DNA of 64,000 nt from an uncultured Draconibacterium sp. (GTDB taxonomy: Bacteria > Bacteroidota > Bacteroidia > Bacteroidales > Prolixibacteraceae), in the NCBI RefSeq assembly GCF_913063105.1, contig NZ_CAJXYQ010000001.1:392495-456494 (forward strand), written 5' to 3'. Shown here in pieces: positions 43,487 to 53,003 of this stretch. Below the pieces are notes generated by a model, which was not told the DNA's origin, made no database searches, and saw only the letters and a list, made by a program, of their open reading frames with translations. A program made the position numbers and the translations under genes. Within the stretch, counting starts at the first letter, position 1, and the number at the start of each line of letters is the position of its first letter.

Positions 43487-44272
43487 ATGTCAAAAATCAA
43501 CACTTTCTTCGCAGGCTTTCTGCTTGTTTTTTTAATGGCCTGCGGATCAAAACACAACGCTCCTGTTCAGGTGCTAAGTCAGAAAACCGGGGTTATTGCC
43601 ACCAATTCTTACCTTTTGTATGACGAAGCCAGCAAAGAGGCGGCATTAATCGATCCGGGCGATACCATTCCGGCCCTGTTACAACATATAAAAAAGGAAA
43701 AGCTGCAACTCCGTTATATCCTGATTACCCATTGTCACCCCGATCATATTTTTGGATTTTCAACCATAAACCTGCGCGAAAAATTCCCACAAGCCAAAGT
43801 GGTTTATTCGGTTGAAGAGTGTGAAGACATGTTTAAAATTGTGGCCAAATGGAAAGAGGCCTATCCCGATGCCGTTTCGGAAGAAATACAGAAAAGCCCC
43901 GAATTTTTAAAACTTTTTACCATGGATTACCAGCGCATCGGAAAACCGGATATTTATGTAGAAGATCAGCAAAAACTTCCGCTGGGAAAAGCTGAAATTA
44001 CAGCCATAAAAACACCCGGACATGCACGCGGAAGTGTTTCTTATTACGTAGATAATTTTCTGTTTTCGGGCGACGAACTTATCTACCATGCCGTGGGGGG
44101 CACTACCTCTTCGCCGGTGGCTTCCTTTCAAACACAGGTAAAATCCATAAGAAAACTATACAGCCTCTTGCCCGACGAAACCATCGTTTATCCCGGACAT
44201 GGCCGGTCGACAACCATTGGCGAAGAAAAAAAGCATAATGCCAATATATCTGCAAACAGGGCCGTGCAATAA
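43487..44272 (+). CDS. Metallo-beta-lactamase-fold hydrolase, lipoprotein
   Basis: A 261-residue lipoprotein (lipobox LMACG, Cys19) with a glyoxalase II-like metallo-beta-lactamase fold. The metal-binding motif THCHPDHIFG lies near residue 82, with a further ligand set at TPGHARGSVSYY, FSGDEL and VYPGHGRS. Periplasmic or outer-membrane members of this fold hydrolyse thioesters or similar bonds; substrate not known. The next gene, an OprB-like porin, follows after a short gap. Confidence 0.86.
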   Translation: MSKINTFFAGFLLVFLMACGSKHNAPVQVLSQKTGVIATNSYLLYDEASKEAALIDPGDTIPALLQHIKKEKLQLRYILITHCHPDHIFGFSTINLREKFPQAKVVYSVEECEDMFKIVAKWKEAYPDAVSEEIQKSPEFLKLFTMDYQRIGKPDIYVEDQQKLPLGKAEITAIKTPGHARGSVSYYVDNFLFSGDELIYHAVGGTTSSPVASFQTQVKSIRKLYSLLPDETIVYPGHGRSTTIGEEKKHNANISANRAVQ

Positions 44273-44335
44273 AAAGTAATCAACTTTGATTTGTGCTGCC
44301 ATTTACTTAATTTGACAAGCACAAATAGTACCAGT

Positions 44336-45523
44336 ATGAAGCAGATTTTTCTGTATGGATTTTGTAGCTTGTTTTTACTTCTGCTTTTTGAAAGCGAGGT
44401 AGTACAGGCGCAACAAACTGATACCATTGCAGCCGATACCAGCCTGGTTGAAAAGTTTCTTGGTTTGTTTGAAGAAGCCGACGCCGGCGACATACCCGAG
44501 ATGAAACGCTCGCGCAAACAACAGGTTGATGAGCTGTTAAAAGCCATTCTTGAAGAACCCGGGAAATTACAGTTTAGCGGGGTGGCCACCACTTCGTTGC
44601 AGGTGCCGCTGGTAAACGATCCTACCTGGAAAGGCGTGGGCTCGTTTGATATTTTTGCCTACGTAAGTTTTGGTGCCAACGCTTTGTTGTTTTTTGATTT
44701 GGAAGCCGGAGGAGGCCAGGGGCCTGATGCGCTAATCCCTAATATCTCAGGGCTGAATGCCGATGCCGGCGGAGGCGATGGCAAAGGGCAAAACCTTACC
44801 GTACTGGAAGCATGGACCGAGTTTAAAATGTTTCAGGAAATATTTACCGTAACTTTTGGTAAAATAGATCCCACCAACTATTTCGATAATAACCTGCATG
44901 CCAACGACGAAACCTCGCAGTTTATCAGTGGGGTTTTTGTGAATAATCCGGTTCTGCCAGTGGGTTTAAACAGTCCGGGCATACACTTTCGAACCACTTT
45001 TTTAAAACGTTTTTACATTCAATACGGGCATTTTATGGCCGATCCCGATTCGCCCGATATAATGAAAAACCACCTGAAGCTTTTGGAAACAGGGCTAAAA
45101 GTTTTTCGCGGGTCGGGCTGGGAAGCGAATTTACGTGTGTTTGGGCACGAGCAGCCACTTGCCAATCACACCCGCGGCTATGGCTTGTCGTTTGATCAGC
45201 TGATTGCCAATAACTTTAGCATTTTTGCCCGTTATGGCGAAAACAGCAACGAACTGGCCGGGTGGCAGGGCATAAAAAAAGCATGGAGTGGGGGTATTGG
45301 TTTTCAGAAAACCGTGCTGCAGCGCGAGTTTAAAATTGGTTTGGCCTATGCCGAAACATGGGCCTGGCAAGCCGATAATCCTGAAAAACTGGCCGAATTT
45401 TACTTTAGCACCCAGCTAAACAAGTGGGTGTTTGTAACACCCAACGCGCAGTGGTTGCAGTCGTACCTGCCCGAAGTGGGTGAACATTTCCTGGCGGGCC
45501 TGCGTATTAATTTCAGCTATTAG
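44336..45523 (+). CDS. OprB-family carbohydrate-selective porin-like protein
   Basis: A 395-residue outer-membrane protein (signal peptide to VVQAQQ). After a short region (about 50-75) the OprB-like barrel follows: LTVLEAWTEFKMFQEIFTVTFGKIDPTNYFDNN, the GVFVNNPVLPVGLNSPGIHFR block, and the final LAGLRINFSY. Long in-frame extensions upstream (to 44291) do not improve the signal and are rejected. OprB porins pass small sugars. Neighbours give no clear substrate. Confidence 0.82.
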   Translation: MKQIFLYGFCSLFLLLLFESEVVQAQQTDTIAADTSLVEKFLGLFEEADAGDIPEMKRSRKQQVDELLKAILEEPGKLQFSGVATTSLQVPLVNDPTWKGVGSFDIFAYVSFGANALLFFDLEAGGGQGPDALIPNISGLNADAGGGDGKGQNLTVLEAWTEFKMFQEIFTVTFGKIDPTNYFDNNLHANDETSQFISGVFVNNPVLPVGLNSPGIHFRTTFLKRFYIQYGHFMADPDSPDIMKNHLKLLETGLKVFRGSGWEANLRVFGHEQPLANHTRGYGLSFDQLIANNFSIFARYGENSNELAGWQGIKKAWSGGIGFQKTVLQREFKIGLAYAETWAWQADNPEKLAEFYFSTQLNKWVFVTPNAQWLQSYLPEVGEHFLAGLRINFSY

Positions 45524-45556
45524 CTGGGCGAAAAGGCCATAAAATTTTCACAGCCT

Positions 45557-45946
45557 ATGCATAAACATCCGGTAAATCTTGCACTTCGTTTTTTTCTTGA
45601 AATTGCAGCACTTGTTGCCATGGGAAAATGGGGCTGGCAGCTTACCAACACCTGGCACAAATACCTCTTGGCGTTGGCAGTGCCGTTGTTGGCTGCTCTT
45701 ATTTGGGGAGTGTTTGCAGTACCCAACGATCCCAGCCGCTCGGGAAAAGCACCAGTGCCGGTTAGTGGGGCAGTACGTTTGCTTATCGAGCTGCTGTTTT
45801 TTGCCCTGGCAGGTGCAGTACTGTTTCAAATGGAATATATTTTGGCGGCAGCAATACTGGCAATAGCCACGCTGGTACATTACCTGCTTTCTTACCAGCG
45901 TGTGCGCTGGCTTCTCAGGCAAAAAGCCGGGCAAAACAGGAGTTGA
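45557..45946 (+). CDS. YrdB/DUF2568 membrane protein
   Basis: A 129-residue protein of the YrdB family (DUF2568), four membrane helices. The signature pieces are LALRFFLEIAALVAMGKWGW, the PNDPSRSGKAPVPVSG loop and the closing YLLSYQRVRWLL. The role of the family is unknown. It follows the porin gene at 33 bp. Confidence 0.87.
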   Translation: MHKHPVNLALRFFLEIAALVAMGKWGWQLTNTWHKYLLALAVPLLAALIWGVFAVPNDPSRSGKAPVPVSGAVRLLIELLFFALAGAVLFQMEYILAAAILAIATLVHYLLSYQRVRWLLRQKAGQNRS

Positions 45947-46159
45947 TTTGCGGAACCGCTGCGCGCTATTCACAGCTGTTTCAAGGGTGTATTTACCCGA
46001 TTAATCTCTGCTTGGTCTATTGTTTGTCCTTTTATTTCAACTACTTATCGAAATAATTTTGTGTTCTTAATGATCCGGGTAAATTTTGTTGACTGTAAAG
46101 AAAAACTGAAAATCATTTTTTGAGTCAATAAGCCATAAAAACTAAAAACAACATGTCCT
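45947..46159. promoter_or_regulatory. Intergenic region with TAATTTTG element
   Basis: A TAATTTTG (-7 type) lies at 46054-46061, about 100 bp before the acyltransferase start. Nothing else is recognised in this 213-bp gap. Confidence 0.35.
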
Positions 46160-47272
46160 ATGTCATCAACATCGCGCCTTTTTTATATCGATAACCTGCG
46201 TATTTTTTTAATAAGTCTGTTGGTGCTGCTTCACCTGAATATTACCTATGGTGCCCCCGGCGACTGGTACTACAACGAGTCGGAAGCCGGTTTTCCCGAA
46301 ATAATTGTACAAACCATGTTTAACATGACCAACCAGGCTTTTTTTATGGGCCTGTTCTTTTTTATTTCGGCCTATTTTACCGCTGCGTCCATACAACGTA
46401 AAACAAGCGGCCGGTTTTTAAAAGACCGCCTGGTTCGTTTGGGTATTCCCTTGCTCGTCTTCTATTTTTTACTGAATCCGTTAACCAATTTTATTCATTA
46501 CAACCTTATCAAACACGAAGCGGTAACATTTCTCGAATTTTTAGGAAATCAGCGTGCACGCGGTTTTGGCCCACTGTGGTTTGTTGAAACACTGTTGCTG
46601 TTTACAATGCTCTACTTGCCCATAAGTAAGATGAAATGGAAAATTAAAATGGCCTGGCCCGGAACGGGAAAACTGGTTTTGGCCGCCCTGGGAATGGGCC
46701 TGGCACAATACCTTATTCGCATTTGGTTGCCTGTTGGGTGGAGTATGCCTTACACCGGATTTCAGTTTCCGTTTTTTGTGCAATACATTGTAATGCTGGT
46801 TACGGGTGTTCTGGCCTATAATAACAATTGGCTGGATGCCATAAGTTTTAAAAATGCATTGCGATGGTTTGTTTTTGCTCAGTTAATGATTTGGCTGGTA
46901 TTGCCCGTTATTCTATATGTTGGAGGGAAAAACGGAGGTGTTGAAACATTTATGGGGAGTGGCAGCTGGCAGAGTTTTGCCTGGGCAATTTGGGAACAGC
47001 TGGTTGGCGTTGCCATGATAATAGGGCTGTTAGGATTGGCAAAACGCTACTGGAATAAACAAGGGAATGTAGCGCGGCAATTGTCAGGTAGTGCCTATGG
47101 TGTTTTTATTTTTCATGCGCCGATAATTGTAGGCGTTAGCGCCCTTTTTGTGAGTTGGCAAAACATAAATCAGTTGCTGAAATTTATGGTGGTGGCTCCG
47201 CTTGCCCTGTTGGTTTGTTTTGTGTTTGCGTGGCTGATAAAACAAATTCCGGGTATAAAAAAAGTAATTTAG
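46160..47272 (+). CDS. Acyltransferase family 3 membrane protein
   Basis: A 370-residue integral membrane protein with about ten helices, of the acyltransferase 3 (OafA/MdoC-like) family. The diagnostic start is RLFYIDNLRIFLISLLVLLHL, and the catalytic-region histidine is in that segment. Other features are FISAYFTAASIQRK, FGPLWFVETLLL and the loop FLKDRLVRLGIPLLVF. These enzymes O-acylate surface sugars or lipids. Target unknown; no surface polysaccharide genes are nearby. Confidence 0.86.
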   Translation: MSSTSRLFYIDNLRIFLISLLVLLHLNITYGAPGDWYYNESEAGFPEIIVQTMFNMTNQAFFMGLFFFISAYFTAASIQRKTSGRFLKDRLVRLGIPLLVFYFLLNPLTNFIHYNLIKHEAVTFLEFLGNQRARGFGPLWFVETLLLFTMLYLPISKMKWKIKMAWPGTGKLVLAALGMGLAQYLIRIWLPVGWSMPYTGFQFPFFVQYIVMLVTGVLAYNNNWLDAISFKNALRWFVFAQLMIWLVLPVILYVGGKNGGVETFMGSGSWQSFAWAIWEQLVGVAMIIGLLGLAKRYWNKQGNVARQLSGSAYGVFIFHAPIIVGVSALFVSWQNINQLLKFMVVAPLALLVCFVFAWLIKQIPGIKKVI

Positions 47273-47406
47273 TATTGCATTATACATACAAACGGAAGAG
47301 AACTGCTATTACTGCTGTGGTGTGATTAACAATGCATTAACCTCTGTTCGGGTGTTGTAGCGTTACTTTTTTACTATTTTTGAAAAAAACCATAAAAAAT
47401 CTCATC

Positions 47407-48696
47407 ATGTTAAATCGACTGGTTCTAGCCTTACTTACCCTTGTTGTATTCAGCTGTTCGCAGCAAAAAGAAAATAACTGGCCACAATACCTTGGCCCCG
47501 ACAGAAATGCCACCATAAGCGATGCCGGTATTTTGCGCCAATGGCCCGAAAGCGGCCCGGCAAAAGTATGGGAATTTCCGCTCGGACCGGGGTATGGAGG
47601 AGCAGCTGTTTTCGACGGCGAAGTGTTTGTTCTCGACCGTATTAAAGGCGAAAGCGATGTGTTACGCTGCATCGATCTCGAAACAGGTGCCGAGAAATGG
47701 AACTACAGCTACGAAGCCAAAGGCGAATTGCCTTATCCGGGTTCGCGGGCCGTACCTGTTGTCGACGAAAATTATGTGTGGTGTGTTGGCCCGCATGGTC
47801 ATTTTCACTGTATCGATAAAAAAACACAGCAGGCCGTTTGGATGCAAAACCTACTAAGCGATTACGGAGGCGAACTAAATACCTGGGGCTTTTCCGTATC
47901 GCCAATTGTAAGCGGCAATCTGGTAATTGTATCGCCACAGGGCGAAACTGCCGGGGTGGTGGCCTACAACAAAACCAGTGGCGAAGTAGTTTGGGAAAGT
48001 CGCCGCCTTAGCGGTTACCGTTTTCATGTGTCGCCGGTGTTGGGCAACTACGGCGGTGTAGAGCAGGTTATAATGACCAGCTCGTGTGTAAAAGGCGATG
48101 GTTTTACTACCGACGAAGTGGTGGCCTTTGAAGTAAAAACCGGAAAAGAACTGTGGAGCTACAAAGGTTTTGACTCTTTTGCCTGTATCGCTCCTCCGGT
48201 AGCAGTTGACGATAAACACCTGCTGCTCACCTCCTGTGCCTACAAAGATCGGTACGACCCGGTTACCATTCTGCTGGAAGTAAATAACGATGGTGAAATT
48301 TATCGTTTTAACGAGCTGTTCCGCAACGAAGAAGCGGGCTGCAAAATGCATCCTCCCTTAGTGATTGGCCAGCATATCTACCTGAATAACAACCGCCGGG
48401 TAAACGAAATGGTGTGTTTAAACTGGCAGGGCGAACGCTGCTGGCCCGAAAAATCAACACCGGGTTTCGAGTTGGGTTCTATTGTTATGGTTGACGGAAT
48501 GCTCATCAATCAAAATGGTAAAAACGGCGACCTGCACCTGATTGAGCCAACACCCGAAGGCTATAAAGAAGTGGGTAAAGCCTCGTTTTTTACCGCTGAA
48601 AAATCACAGGCCTGGTCACCAATGGCTTTTGCCAACGGTAAACTGCTGGCCCGCGACAACGAAAAACTGGTTTGTGTGGAGTTGAAGGAAAGCTAG
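47407..48696 (+). CDS. PQQ-binding-like beta-propeller lipoprotein
   Basis: A 429-residue lipoprotein (signal to Cys18, VVFSCS) with PQQ-type propeller blades: PQYLGPDRNATISDAGIL and repeated blade motifs such as YNKTSGEVVWESRRL and FEVKTGKELWSY. There is no CxxC haem site or PQQ-dehydrogenase calcium set, so it more likely binds a surface partner or is an assembly factor than a dehydrogenase. An upstream TTG (47380) is less suited to the signal. It stands alone. Confidence 0.82.
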   Translation: MLNRLVLALLTLVVFSCSQQKENNWPQYLGPDRNATISDAGILRQWPESGPAKVWEFPLGPGYGGAAVFDGEVFVLDRIKGESDVLRCIDLETGAEKWNYSYEAKGELPYPGSRAVPVVDENYVWCVGPHGHFHCIDKKTQQAVWMQNLLSDYGGELNTWGFSVSPIVSGNLVIVSPQGETAGVVAYNKTSGEVVWESRRLSGYRFHVSPVLGNYGGVEQVIMTSSCVKGDGFTTDEVVAFEVKTGKELWSYKGFDSFACIAPPVAVDDKHLLLTSCAYKDRYDPVTILLEVNNDGEIYRFNELFRNEEAGCKMHPPLVIGQHIYLNNNRRVNEMVCLNWQGERCWPEKSTPGFELGSIVMVDGMLINQNGKNGDLHLIEPTPEGYKEVGKASFFTAEKSQAWSPMAFANGKLLARDNEKLVCVELKES

Positions 48697-49115
48697 TTTA
48701 TAACCACAATAAAATCCAGCGGCATCTTCTCTATTCCCCCGTGTTTGCAGCCACCGACAGCAAGTTTTGGTGCTTCCAGTTTTATTGAACATATTTGCAA
48801 TGTATCATGAATCCCGATTTTATCGGGATACCAACCGAGCAAGCATAGCCACGGTGGTTGAGTGTTATAACACACCTGCTCTTGACGGCCCAGGTTCTGT
48901 TCTTTTGCTTTTTATCATCGTTAAAAAATCGTTTGCAGAACGCTGCTATGCGCTGATTTTTGCCTTGTTAAAAAACAAAACTACTTCAACTTAACCGTCA
49001 TTTCAGGTATGTAATCACACGAGTATGCGGACAGTCTGTCAAAAACAATTGCCATTCAGACATTTTTCCGACAATACATGATGCACAAGGTTTAACTATA
49101 TAAAATTTGTGCCTT
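48697..49115. other. Intergenic region with an ATCCCGAT hairpin
   Basis: ATCCCGAT (48811-48818) pairs with ATCGGGAT (48822-48829) around TTT, the same stem core as at 11004-11019. Open frames in this region on both strands (for instance 48693-48875 minus) lack convincing features. The rest is without recognisable content. Confidence 0.45.
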
Positions 49116-49454
49116 ATGAAAGAGAGTAATTCTAACTGGATCAACAAACTTGAAAAACACGACCAGTTATTTAAGATGAGATTTAAACTTTTGAATTCTG
49201 AAGCATATCCACTTAATATCAGAACCTGGGAAAAAGTGGATAACGTTAGCTTAAAGGAATTTCTTCTTGGCGAAGAAAACAGATTGCCATTGTTCGTTCA
49301 AACCATGTTCGATACTTTTCCAAAAAACATAAGGCTTGCACAGGGACAATACTTTGCTGTTTTGATAAAATTTCTGAGTGGCAATGTTATTGCCTTAGCT
49401 ATTTATCAAAAAGATGCTCTGCGGGATAAACGAATTCATTGGATAGCTAATTAG
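49116..49454 (+). CDS. Hypothetical protein
   Basis: A 112-residue protein, probably cytoplasmic, rich in charged residues (KESNSNWINKLEKHDQLFKMRFKLLN) with a compact C-terminal half (FAVLIKFLSGNVIALAIYQKDA). No family recognised. The ATG at 49116 (MKESNS) is preferred to a TTG three codons before. It precedes the N-formylglutamate amidohydrolase gene by 51 bp on the same strand. Confidence 0.55.
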   Translation: MKESNSNWINKLEKHDQLFKMRFKLLNSEAYPLNIRTWEKVDNVSLKEFLLGEENRLPLFVQTMFDTFPKNIRLAQGQYFAVLIKFLSGNVIALAIYQKDALRDKRIHWIAN

Positions 49455-49505
49455 CGGAATTAAAAAGAACAAATCAATCCCTTACAATCCAATAACAAAA
49501 CAAAA

Positions 49506-50261
49506 ATGAAACAACTTATTCTCCATATTCCCCACGCTTCCACTTATATCCCCGACTTCACAGGCTACTTAATAAATAGTGAAGCTTTACAGGCAGAAAT
49601 TCAAAAACTAACCGACTGGTACACCGACGAGCTGTTTAGCAACAAACTGGATGAGGCGGTGATAGCGCCATTCTCACGGGTGTTTTGCGATGTGGAACGG
49701 TTTACCGATGATTTGCTTGAACCCATGGCGAAATCCGGAATGGGAGTATTGTATGAAAAAACCGATGAGGGAAAGCCAATGCGACAGGTGAGTGCCGGTT
49801 TACGCTACGAGGTAGTGGAAAAGTATTACAACCTGCACCACCAACGATTAACTGAAACTGTTGAAAAGCAACTGGCCAGATACAACAGTGCTTTGCTTAT
49901 CGACTGCCATTCGTTTCCTGATATTCCGCTTAAACGCGACCTTGACCAAAATACCCGGCGCCCCGATTTTAACCTTGGCACTGATTCATTTCATACCCCA
50001 TCCCAACTTGCACACCTTGCCAGGCAGTTTTTTACGGAACGGGGTTTTAGCGTTGAAATTAATCGTCCGTATGCCGGAACACTGGTACCCTTGCAATGGT
50101 ATCATGCCGACAAACGTGTGTACTCGCTAATGCTGGAAGTAAACCGCCGTCTTTACCTTCAATCCGGAACGAACAAAAGAAACAGTAATTATAAAAAGGT
50201 GCAGGCGGTGGTGCAGCAATTTCTTGACCATTTAAGAAATGGCAACTGCTACCAGGAATAA
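49506..50261 (+). CDS. N-formylglutamate amidohydrolase family protein
   Basis: A 251-residue protein of the HutG/N-formylglutamate deformylase family. The starting motif LILHIPHASTYIPDF is diagnostic, as are FCDVERFTDD, the LLIDCHSFPD metal-binding motif, and EINRPYAGTLVPL. No histidine degradation genes accompany it, so the physiological substrate may be a different N-acylated amino acid. Downstream lies a repeat region. Confidence 0.87.
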   Translation: MKQLILHIPHASTYIPDFTGYLINSEALQAEIQKLTDWYTDELFSNKLDEAVIAPFSRVFCDVERFTDDLLEPMAKSGMGVLYEKTDEGKPMRQVSAGLRYEVVEKYYNLHHQRLTETVEKQLARYNSALLIDCHSFPDIPLKRDLDQNTRRPDFNLGTDSFHTPSQLAHLARQFFTERGFSVEINRPYAGTLVPLQWYHADKRVYSLMLEVNRRLYLQSGTNKRNSNYKKVQAVVQQFLDHLRNGNCYQE

Positions 50262-50270
50262 TTCGTTGAC

Positions 50271-50591
50271 GGGGTGGTATAGCTACACCACCTCCCCACT
50301 GATTCCGTTGCACTGCATCAGCGGTACTCCTCCTGGCAGGAGGAGAAATTAATACATCCCAATTTTATCCATTATAATAACAGATAAGCCAGTGCACGAA
50401 CATTTCCCCTCCATAAAATCAGATATTCCATATTGTTTCCCCCATTTGGGGGAAATGTCAGGGTAAGGCACTGGCGCTGGCCGACAAAGGGGGGCAGGAG
50501 GGGGGTACCGCGTTTACAGCGGTGGGGTGGTGAATTGGAACAATTGCCTCAAATCATTAACTCTTATCTGTCCCACGTTTGCAACGAGGGG
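50271..50591. repeat. Composite palindromic repeat, copy A
   Basis: Contains module 1 (50271-50349), module 2 (50385-50511) and a partial module-3 palindrome (50572-50591). Module 1 has the palindromic box GGTGGTATAGCTACACCACC and the hairpin CTCCTCCT/AGGAGGAG with GGC loop. Module 2 has the hairpin TTTCCCCC/GGGGGAAA. It is almost identical to the copies near 56.6 kb and 63.9 kb. The rest of this 480-bp gap to the kinase holds degraded module-3-like sequence and no gene. Confidence 0.8.
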
Positions 50592-50743
50592 CGGAGGGAG
50601 AGTGCAGTGACCGAAGTAATCTTTATAGCTCCACCATGCAAACCAGGGGCAGATGAGCTATGTCCCGCTCTCCTTGAGGTTTGCTTGTTAACAATAAGAT
50701 TAGGAATCGATTATTTTTTACCTATTTTTAAAAGGTATTCCGA

Positions 50744-52858
50744 ATGGATACGCTTGTTTTAAGAAGTGATAAGCCTATGGTAAGTTGTGAGATATTGGGG
50801 AAGAAATGGTTTTTTGTAAGCTTTTTGTTAGTTGTTTTTCAGCTGGCAGGAAAACCCCGGAATTTACCCCCGCAAACAGTAAAACACCTCGCTACCTTAA
50901 ACGACACCGAAAAAATTGATTACCTGGCCAATTTATGCTGGACCCTGCGCGGTCAGGAAAACGAAAACGCCATACTTTACGGGCAATACGCCCTGCACCT
51001 GGCCGACAGCCTGAACATGCAGGCGCAGGTAGCCCGCATTAGCAACTACCTGGGTGTTAATATGCTGTATTTCCGCTACGATACCAAACAGGCCTGGCAT
51101 TATTTTCGCGATGCACTTGACCACAGCATTAAAGCACAAGACAGTATACAAATGGGTTTTGCGCACGACAATATGGGCTACCTCTACCTTATTCACGGCG
51201 ACGAAAACAATGCCTATACCCACGAAAAAATTGCCGAAGAATTGTTTGCCCGCCTCAACGACGAACAAGGGCTGGCCTACATTTATACCAATCTTGGCCT
51301 CGTTCATCAGGCGCGTAAAGAGTATAAAGATGCCATGGACTATTTTCTTCGCGCCAGGGCGATTCACCTGAAAAACAATAACCAATCCGGCACGGCAGCC
51401 ATACTCTATTGTATGGGCGAAAATTACATCCTTCAGCAACAGCCCGATTCGGCGCTTAGCTATTTTCACGAACAATTAACCATTTCAGAAAAAGAAAAAA
51501 ATAAAAAATACATTGCACAAGCTTTAAAAGGCATGGGCGAAGTGCACTACCAGCAACAAAATTATACCGAAGCTTTAAGCGTATTAAACCGGGCTATGGA
51601 GCTGGCTATGGCCGAAAACGATAACCTGCTGCTTATAGGGATGTACACAAATAAAGCCCTGATTTATGCTAAAACAGGTTTCCCGCAACTGGGCGAAATA
51701 GAATTGCAGAAGGCCCTTGAGCTGGCTGGCCGGCTACAGCTGCCAAAAGAAATTTTCAACATCGGACAGGCCTATACCGAATTATATGCCTCCACTGGTT
51801 TTAACGAGTACTCGGCTGCCACCTATAACCAACTTTTCGAGCGCTACAATCAGCTGTACGATCAGCTGCAGAAAGAGACCATTATCAACGAAAATCAACA
51901 TTTTGAAACGCTGCAGGCACTTAAAGAAATGGAACAGGCAGCGCTTAATGATAAAAAACTGCATAAATCGTATGTGGTTATTCTGGTATTAGTCCTGCTT
52001 CTGTTGCTGGCATTTATCTGGCTGTCGTATTCAACACGGCAACTAAACGAACAACTCCGGCAAAGCAACAGTAACATGGTTGCCGAGGTTAAACAAAAAG
52101 AGCAGGCTTTGCACGAGCTCGAAAAATCAGAAATGGAATTGAAAGCCAGTATCAACACCAAAGACAAGCTGTTCTCCATTATCAGCCACGACCTGCGAAG
52201 CCCTTTTAATGCCATACTGGGCCTTTCAAGAATGTTGCACGAAGAAGAGGACAAGACCGATAAGCAAGAGCAAAAACAAATTACCGAAAACCTGCTTAAC
52301 GCCGCCGAAAATGCCTATAATATGCTCGATAACCTCTTGATTTGGGCAGCAACACAAACGCAGCGTATTCGTTTTTCGCCCGGGCTGTTATCGGTTAAAA
52401 GTATGGTAAACGATAGTATATCGTTGCTATTGCTGGCAGCAAAAGATAAAAATATTAGTGTACACCAACAGTCGGATACCGATTACCAGGTGCTTGCCGA
52501 CCGCGAAATGCTGAAAATTATTTTACGCAACCTGTTATCGAATGCCATAAAATTTACCCCCGACCAGGGTGAAATTTGGGTAAGCTGGCAGCCGGTGCCC
52601 GAAAAAGAGCTGCTGAGTATTTCAGTGCAGGACACGGGAATAGGGATAAGCCCTGAAGCCCAAAAACAGCTTTTTAAACCCGATGGTGTTAAATCGGTGC
52701 CCGGTACCCGCAACGAAAAAGGAACAGGGCTGGGCCTGCAGTTGTGTAAAGAGTTTGTTGAAAGACAGGGCGGCACGCTCCACCTCGAAAGCCAGCCCGG
52801 TAAAGGCAGTACTTTTTCGTTTACGCTGCCCTGCTCCGGTGCCGAAAATCTAAATTAA
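50744..52858 (+). CDS. TPR sensor histidine kinase
   Basis: A 704-residue membrane-bound histidine kinase. An N-terminal membrane anchor or signal (about 20-35, WFFVSFLLVVFQLA) leads a periplasmic domain of TPR repeats (about 60-400). A second membrane helix (SYVVILVLVLLLLLAFIWL, about 407-426) and a coiled linker follow, then the HisKA domain with phospho-acceptor His482 in IISHDLRSPFNAIL and the ATPase domain (N box NLLSNAIKFTP, then DTGIGI and GTGLGL). No response regulator is adjacent. Both the ATG at 50744 and at 50777 are possible starts; the latter gives 693 residues. Confidence 0.88.
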   Translation: MDTLVLRSDKPMVSCEILGKKWFFVSFLLVVFQLAGKPRNLPPQTVKHLATLNDTEKIDYLANLCWTLRGQENENAILYGQYALHLADSLNMQAQVARISNYLGVNMLYFRYDTKQAWHYFRDALDHSIKAQDSIQMGFAHDNMGYLYLIHGDENNAYTHEKIAEELFARLNDEQGLAYIYTNLGLVHQARKEYKDAMDYFLRARAIHLKNNNQSGTAAILYCMGENYILQQQPDSALSYFHEQLTISEKEKNKKYIAQALKGMGEVHYQQQNYTEALSVLNRAMELAMAENDNLLLIGMYTNKALIYAKTGFPQLGEIELQKALELAGRLQLPKEIFNIGQAYTELYASTGFNEYSAATYNQLFERYNQLYDQLQKETIINENQHFETLQALKEMEQAALNDKKLHKSYVVILVLVLLLLLAFIWLSYSTRQLNEQLRQSNSNMVAEVKQKEQALHELEKSEMELKASINTKDKLFSIISHDLRSPFNAILGLSRMLHEEEDKTDKQEQKQITENLLNAAENAYNMLDNLLIWAATQTQRIRFSPGLLSVKSMVNDSISLLLLAAKDKNISVHQQSDTDYQVLADREMLKIILRNLLSNAIKFTPDQGEIWVSWQPVPEKELLSISVQDTGIGISPEAQKQLFKPDGVKSVPGTRNEKGTGLGLQLCKEFVERQGGTLHLESQPGKGSTFSFTLPCSGAENLN

Positions 52859-53003
52859 TCGCTTCCCCCTCAGCCTTGCACAAGAGGGATTCAGCATGTC
52901 CAAAGGGCTTTGTCTGTATGCAAGAAGCTTTATAGAAAGTTGCTACGGAAGTAAATAAGTTACAAATCGCGATCAAAAGATTTTCTTGCTACCTTTAAGC
53001 AGC

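Noticed and set aside
48693..48875. A 60-codon minus-strand open frame after the propeller lipoprotein
   Set aside because: The C-terminal half looks somewhat protein-like (KLAVGGCKHGGIEKMPLDF), but the start is poor and the frame includes the ATCCCGAT hairpin. No family could be named. Possibly a gene remnant, not supported enough to list.
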